Shown: one piece after another, positions 61,578 to 64,000 of the stretch | Layout: the number at the start of each line of letters is the position of its first letter | Position numbering within the stretch: position 1 is the first letter of the stretch | Source: Bacillus sp. CECT 9360 | GTDB taxonomy: Bacteria > Bacillota > Bacilli > Bacillales > DSM-1321 | Reading direction: 5' to 3' | Length of the DNA stretch: 64,000 nt | Assembly: GCF_918741275.1 (NCBI RefSeq) | Contig: NZ_CAKKNA010000001.1 | Location: 186,001 to 250,000, forward strand | Position numbers and translations under genes: made by a program | The notes under the pieces: generated by a model | Seen by the model: only the letters and a program-made list of their open reading frames with translations | What the model was told of the DNA's origin: nothing | The model's database searches: none

Positions 61578-63089
61578 ATGAATATTGTTGAATTGCTGTC
61601 ATCAACAGTTGAACGTTTACCAGATAACCCAGCCATACATTTTAAGAATGAGATTTTAACATATAAGGAATTACAGCATAAGGTTTTTCAAGCAGCAGCA
61701 GGTTTGCGGAGTCTCGGCGTAAATGAGAATACAAATGTCGCTCTCATGATGACCAACCGACCAGAGTATATCATTACCTATTTTGCACTTCTGGCAAACG
61801 GAGCGACGGTTGTTCCAATCAATCCATTATTTAAAGAACAAGAAGTAACGTATATCCTAAATGACTCGGAATCTGAATTCCTGATTATCGAAGAATTGTC
61901 ACGCCAGGTTATCGAAAATGCAAGACCTCAGTTTCAAAGTATAAAAGAGATTATATATTATGGAGACCAAGCACTTTCAGGATATTTGAACTGGAAAGAG
62001 TTGCTGCTGCATTCCCCGATCACGGAGATTGTACAGCGAAAATCAATCGACACGGCCCAGATTATTTATACTTCTGGAACAACAGGCAATCCGAAAGGCG
62101 CCATGATCAGCCACTCTAACTTAAATTGGATGGCGATTACGTCCGCGGTTTTTAGTGAGATAAAACCGGGGGATCGGATTATGTGTGTGTTGCCATTATT
62201 CCATGCCTATGCAAAGCTTCAAGGGTTCCTTTCACCGATCTCACATGGGGCGACGATTTATTTGGAGGAGCGGTTTGAACCTGTTTCGATTTTGGACTCA
62301 ATCGCTAGTCAAAAGATTACTGTGTTTTTAGGAGTCCCAACCATGTATGCGATGTTCGTTCAATCTCCCAATATCACAGAATTGGATTTTTCAAATCTTC
62401 GGATCGCCGGGTCGGGAGGAGCGAGTATCCCAGTCGAAATTATTGAGAAGGCAAACCGTTTAATGGGCGTGGAGATAGCAGAAGGGTATGGGATGACTGA
62501 GAGCACGGTCATGTTAACCGCAACCCCTGCCAGCGCGGAGAAAAAACATGGTTCCGTCGGTTTGCCCCTTCCAGGTGTTGACTTAAAGATCATTGACCCG
62601 GAAGGAAGCACGTTACCGCCAAAAGCGGTGGGCGAAATTGTTTTTAGAGGGCCAAATGCCATGAAAAGCTATTATAAAAAACCACAGGAAACGGAAAATT
62701 CGATTAAGGACGGTTGGCTGTATACCGGAGATCTCGCGTACCAAGATGAAGACGGATATATTTTTATTGTCGACCGTAAAAAAGACTTAATCATACGTGG
62801 TGGCTATAACGTCTATCCAAGAGAGATTGAGGAAATTCTGTATGCCCATCGTGAGGTAGTTGAATGTGCAGTAATTGGCAGGCCTGACCCGATTTTAGGG
62901 GAAAAAATCGTCGCTTATATCGTTATAAAGACGAGCCAAAGCGAAAAAGATCTTCAGGATTTCTGTAAAGAAAAGCTGGTTCATTATAAAGTCCCTGACC
63001 ATATTTGCTTTATCGATCAGCTGCCAAAATCGGGAACCGGTAAGATTTTAAAAACCGCTTTAAAAAAACAAGATAAAAATTTTGTGTGA
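61578..63089 (+). CDS. Long-chain fatty acid-CoA ligase (AMP-binding)
   Basis: 503 residues. Adenylate-forming enzyme that activates fatty acids to acyl-CoA. P-loop-like A3 motif is AQIIYTSGTTGNPKGAMISH, A5 GYGMTEST, A7 GWLYTGDLAYQDEDGYIF, A8 hinge DRKKDLIIRGGYNVYPREIE, and the catalytic Lys is in PKSGTGKILKTAL. It supplies substrate for the dehydrogenase encoded just upstream. ATG 61578 after GTGGAGG. Terminator at 63175. Confidence 0.92.
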   Translation: MNIVELLSSTVERLPDNPAIHFKNEILTYKELQHKVFQAAAGLRSLGVNENTNVALMMTNRPEYIITYFALLANGATVVPINPLFKEQEVTYILNDSESEFLIIEELSRQVIENARPQFQSIKEIIYYGDQALSGYLNWKELLLHSPITEIVQRKSIDTAQIIYTSGTTGNPKGAMISHSNLNWMAITSAVFSEIKPGDRIMCVLPLFHAYAKLQGFLSPISHGATIYLEERFEPVSILDSIASQKITVFLGVPTMYAMFVQSPNITELDFSNLRIAGSGGASIPVEIIEKANRLMGVEIAEGYGMTESTVMLTATPASAEKKHGSVGLPLPGVDLKIIDPEGSTLPPKAVGEIVFRGPNAMKSYYKKPQETENSIKDGWLYTGDLAYQDEDGYIFIVDRKKDLIIRGGYNVYPREIEEILYAHREVVECAVIGRPDPILGEKIVAYIVIKTSQSEKDLQDFCKEKLVHYKVPDHICFIDQLPKSGTGKILKTALKKQDKNFV

Positions 63090-63174
63090 AATAACTCAGG
63101 TTCATAGCTCATCAATCCAAATCAGCTAATCATTTATCCAACTCAATCAACGATAAATCCAATTTAATTAAATG

Positions 63175-63201
63175 AACGGTCTCTAAAAAAGACCGTTTTT
63201 T
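63175..63201 (+). terminator. Terminator of the acyl-CoA operon
   Basis: AACGGTCT pairs with AGACCGTT around CTAAAAA, then TTTTTT. Confidence 0.9.
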
Positions 63202-63207
63202 CATGCA

Positions 63208-63342
63208 CTAGATGAGTAAGCTGCGTTCTTTTTCAATTGGAATACGGCTGAATGTTGGGACATGAAAGAGCCCCTGGTCTGTCAGTTTCAATTCAGGTAT
63301 GACCGGTAAAGCCAAGAAAGACAGTGTAACTATCTGCTGACT
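63208..63342 (-). pseudogene. C-terminal remnant of adenine deaminase
   Basis: On the minus strand one frame reads SQQIVTLSFLALPVIPELKL, TDQGLFHV and ends LLI TAG. SFLALPVIPELxLTDxGL is the C-terminal signature of adenine deaminase (AdeC/Ade). The rest of the ~570-residue gene has gone; the upstream (higher-coordinate) side is occupied by the CBS-domain gene. Confidence 0.75.
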
Positions 63343-63413
63343 AAGGTTAGAAAAAATGAAAAAGGGGGAATAAAGAGGGGAAATCGAATTTACTTGACCA
63401 GGGAGAGATCACT

Positions 63414-64000
63414 ATGAGCACAACTACAGAAATCAGCCAGTCTGAACGGTTCGAGACAGCATTTAACAGAATTCATAAAGCGTTAATGAAAACAGTAAAG
63501 TATGCAAAAACAGATAAATTTTCTGATTTGGTGTACAAAGGAAAAAGTCATACGTTCATACGATACTACGAAAACGATCTTTTTCAATTTGCTAAGCTTC
63601 GGAATGCGATCGTACATGAAAAGATAGAGGAGGGCTATTATATTGCGGAGCCCCATTTAGATATTATCGAGAAAATTGAAAGGATGGCAGAGGAATTCGA
63701 AAAGCCTGAGTCCGCTTTGTCGGTCGCAAGCAAGCCGGTTGATTACTTCCATGAAGAGGACAAGCTGGCGGATGTGTTGGCTATCATCAAAAAGCATTCC
63801 CATTCGCGATTTCCTGTCTATGACAAAAACGGGGAATACGCCTGGTTGTTAACGTCCGCTGAAATTGTAAAATATCTTGCGGAACACTTTGATGATGAGA
63901 AAATGAATTTGAATAATGTGAAAGTAAGCGAGCTCTACAATGAAAATATTAACCACAATATCGTGTTTGTATCCCAAAATTGCGGCATTTTTGAAGTAGA
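63414..64000 (+). CDS. CBS-domain protein, 3' end beyond the window
   Basis: ATG lies 9 nt after GGGAGAG and the frame is open to the end of the window (195 codons seen). The first 95 residues are helical with the pattern YYENDLFQFAKLRNAIVHEK, similar to HEPN-like or RiboL-PSP-associated helical domains. From about residue 105 (VASKPVDYFHEEDKLADVLA, then SHSRFPVYDKNGEYAWLLTS) it is a CBS pair, the regulatory ligand-binding module for adenosine nucleotides. Stand-alone CBS proteins often sense energy state. Truncated here only by the window edge. Confidence 0.75.
   Translation, partial: MSTTTEISQSERFETAFNRIHKALMKTVKYAKTDKFSDLVYKGKSHTFIRYYENDLFQFAKLRNAIVHEKIEEGYYIAEPHLDIIEKIERMAEEFEKPESALSVASKPVDYFHEEDKLADVLAIIKKHSHSRFPVYDKNGEYAWLLTSAEIVKYLAEHFDDEKMNLNNVKVSELYNENINHNIVFVSQNCGIFEV

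Noticed and set aside
63095-63170. A fourth tandem array (CAATCCAAATC-like pieces)
   Set aside because: Similar pieces recur at roughly 20 nt, but the period is irregular and the match weak.

Overview
The window reads as chromosome of a spore-forming, low-GC Gram-positive rod of the family Bacillaceae (Bacillus, Neobacillus or Cytobacillus type). The reasons are strong GGAGG-type ribosome binding sites, frequent GTG and TTG starts, two tiny YjcZ-type sporulation proteins, an RsbR-type stressosome protein, a Spo0A-like box before an orphan sporulation-type kinase, CcpA-type cre sequence, and bacillithiol-linked genes. No rRNA, tRNA, CRISPR array, prophage or intact insertion sequence was seen. 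Function calls come from recognised motifs and synteny; no database search was possible.

Layout. 0-7 kb: a melibiose/raffinose-type locus (LacI regulator melR, ABC importer melE-melD-melC, GH4 alpha-galactosidase melA), with two gene scars between melC and melA. 7-13 kb: EamA exporter, glycerate kinase plus hydroxypyruvate/glyoxylate reductase, a serine hydrolase, and a 20-nt tandem array. 13-20 kb: a 1008-residue multi-PAS kinase, azoreductase, NamA-type ene-reductase, CoA pyrophosphatase, RsbR-like protein. 20-25 kb: YjcZ-like peptide, a membrane protein, then a consensus promoter, glycine riboswitch and terminator preceding an ACT-domain protein and a UPF0210 protein; a second 20-nt array; a zinc-ribbon gene with an in-frame TGA. 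25-34.3 kb: ArsR-MFS-GNAT unit, the C4-dicarboxylate system dctB / dctSR / dctP with a cre, and NADP-type gdhA.

34.4-43.5 kb is an accessory patchwork: a truncated EamA gene joined to the tail of a small-gene paralogue, an unknown three-gene stretch, three DinB-fold proteins, an M3 peptidase, and a striking 197-bp palindromic cloverleaf element. 43.5-48.5 kb: a third (21-nt) array, two perfect TGTGA-N6-TCACA boxes, nirB, nirD and a fused uroporphyrinogen methyltransferase/synthase, which supplies siroheme for NirB. 48.6-55 kb: secreted phosphodiesterase behind a Pho-like box, small spore-type proteins, an epimerase, two single-base frameshifted genes and a molybdopterin oxidoreductase. 55-64 kb: 2-hydroxyacid dehydrogenase, GlcG/HbpS protein, a tandem pair of tiny unknown ORFs, LLM oxidoreductase, a structured repeat with internal covariation, lactonase, acyl-CoA dehydrogenase plus acyl-CoA ligase, an adenine deaminase scar and a CBS-domain protein that runs off the end.

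The most unusual material is non-coding: the cloverleaf (37867-38063), the covarying repeat (58617-58873), three arrays with sequence-unrelated units of a fixed 20 or 21 nt, and a glycine riboswitch in front of two proteins of poorly known function.
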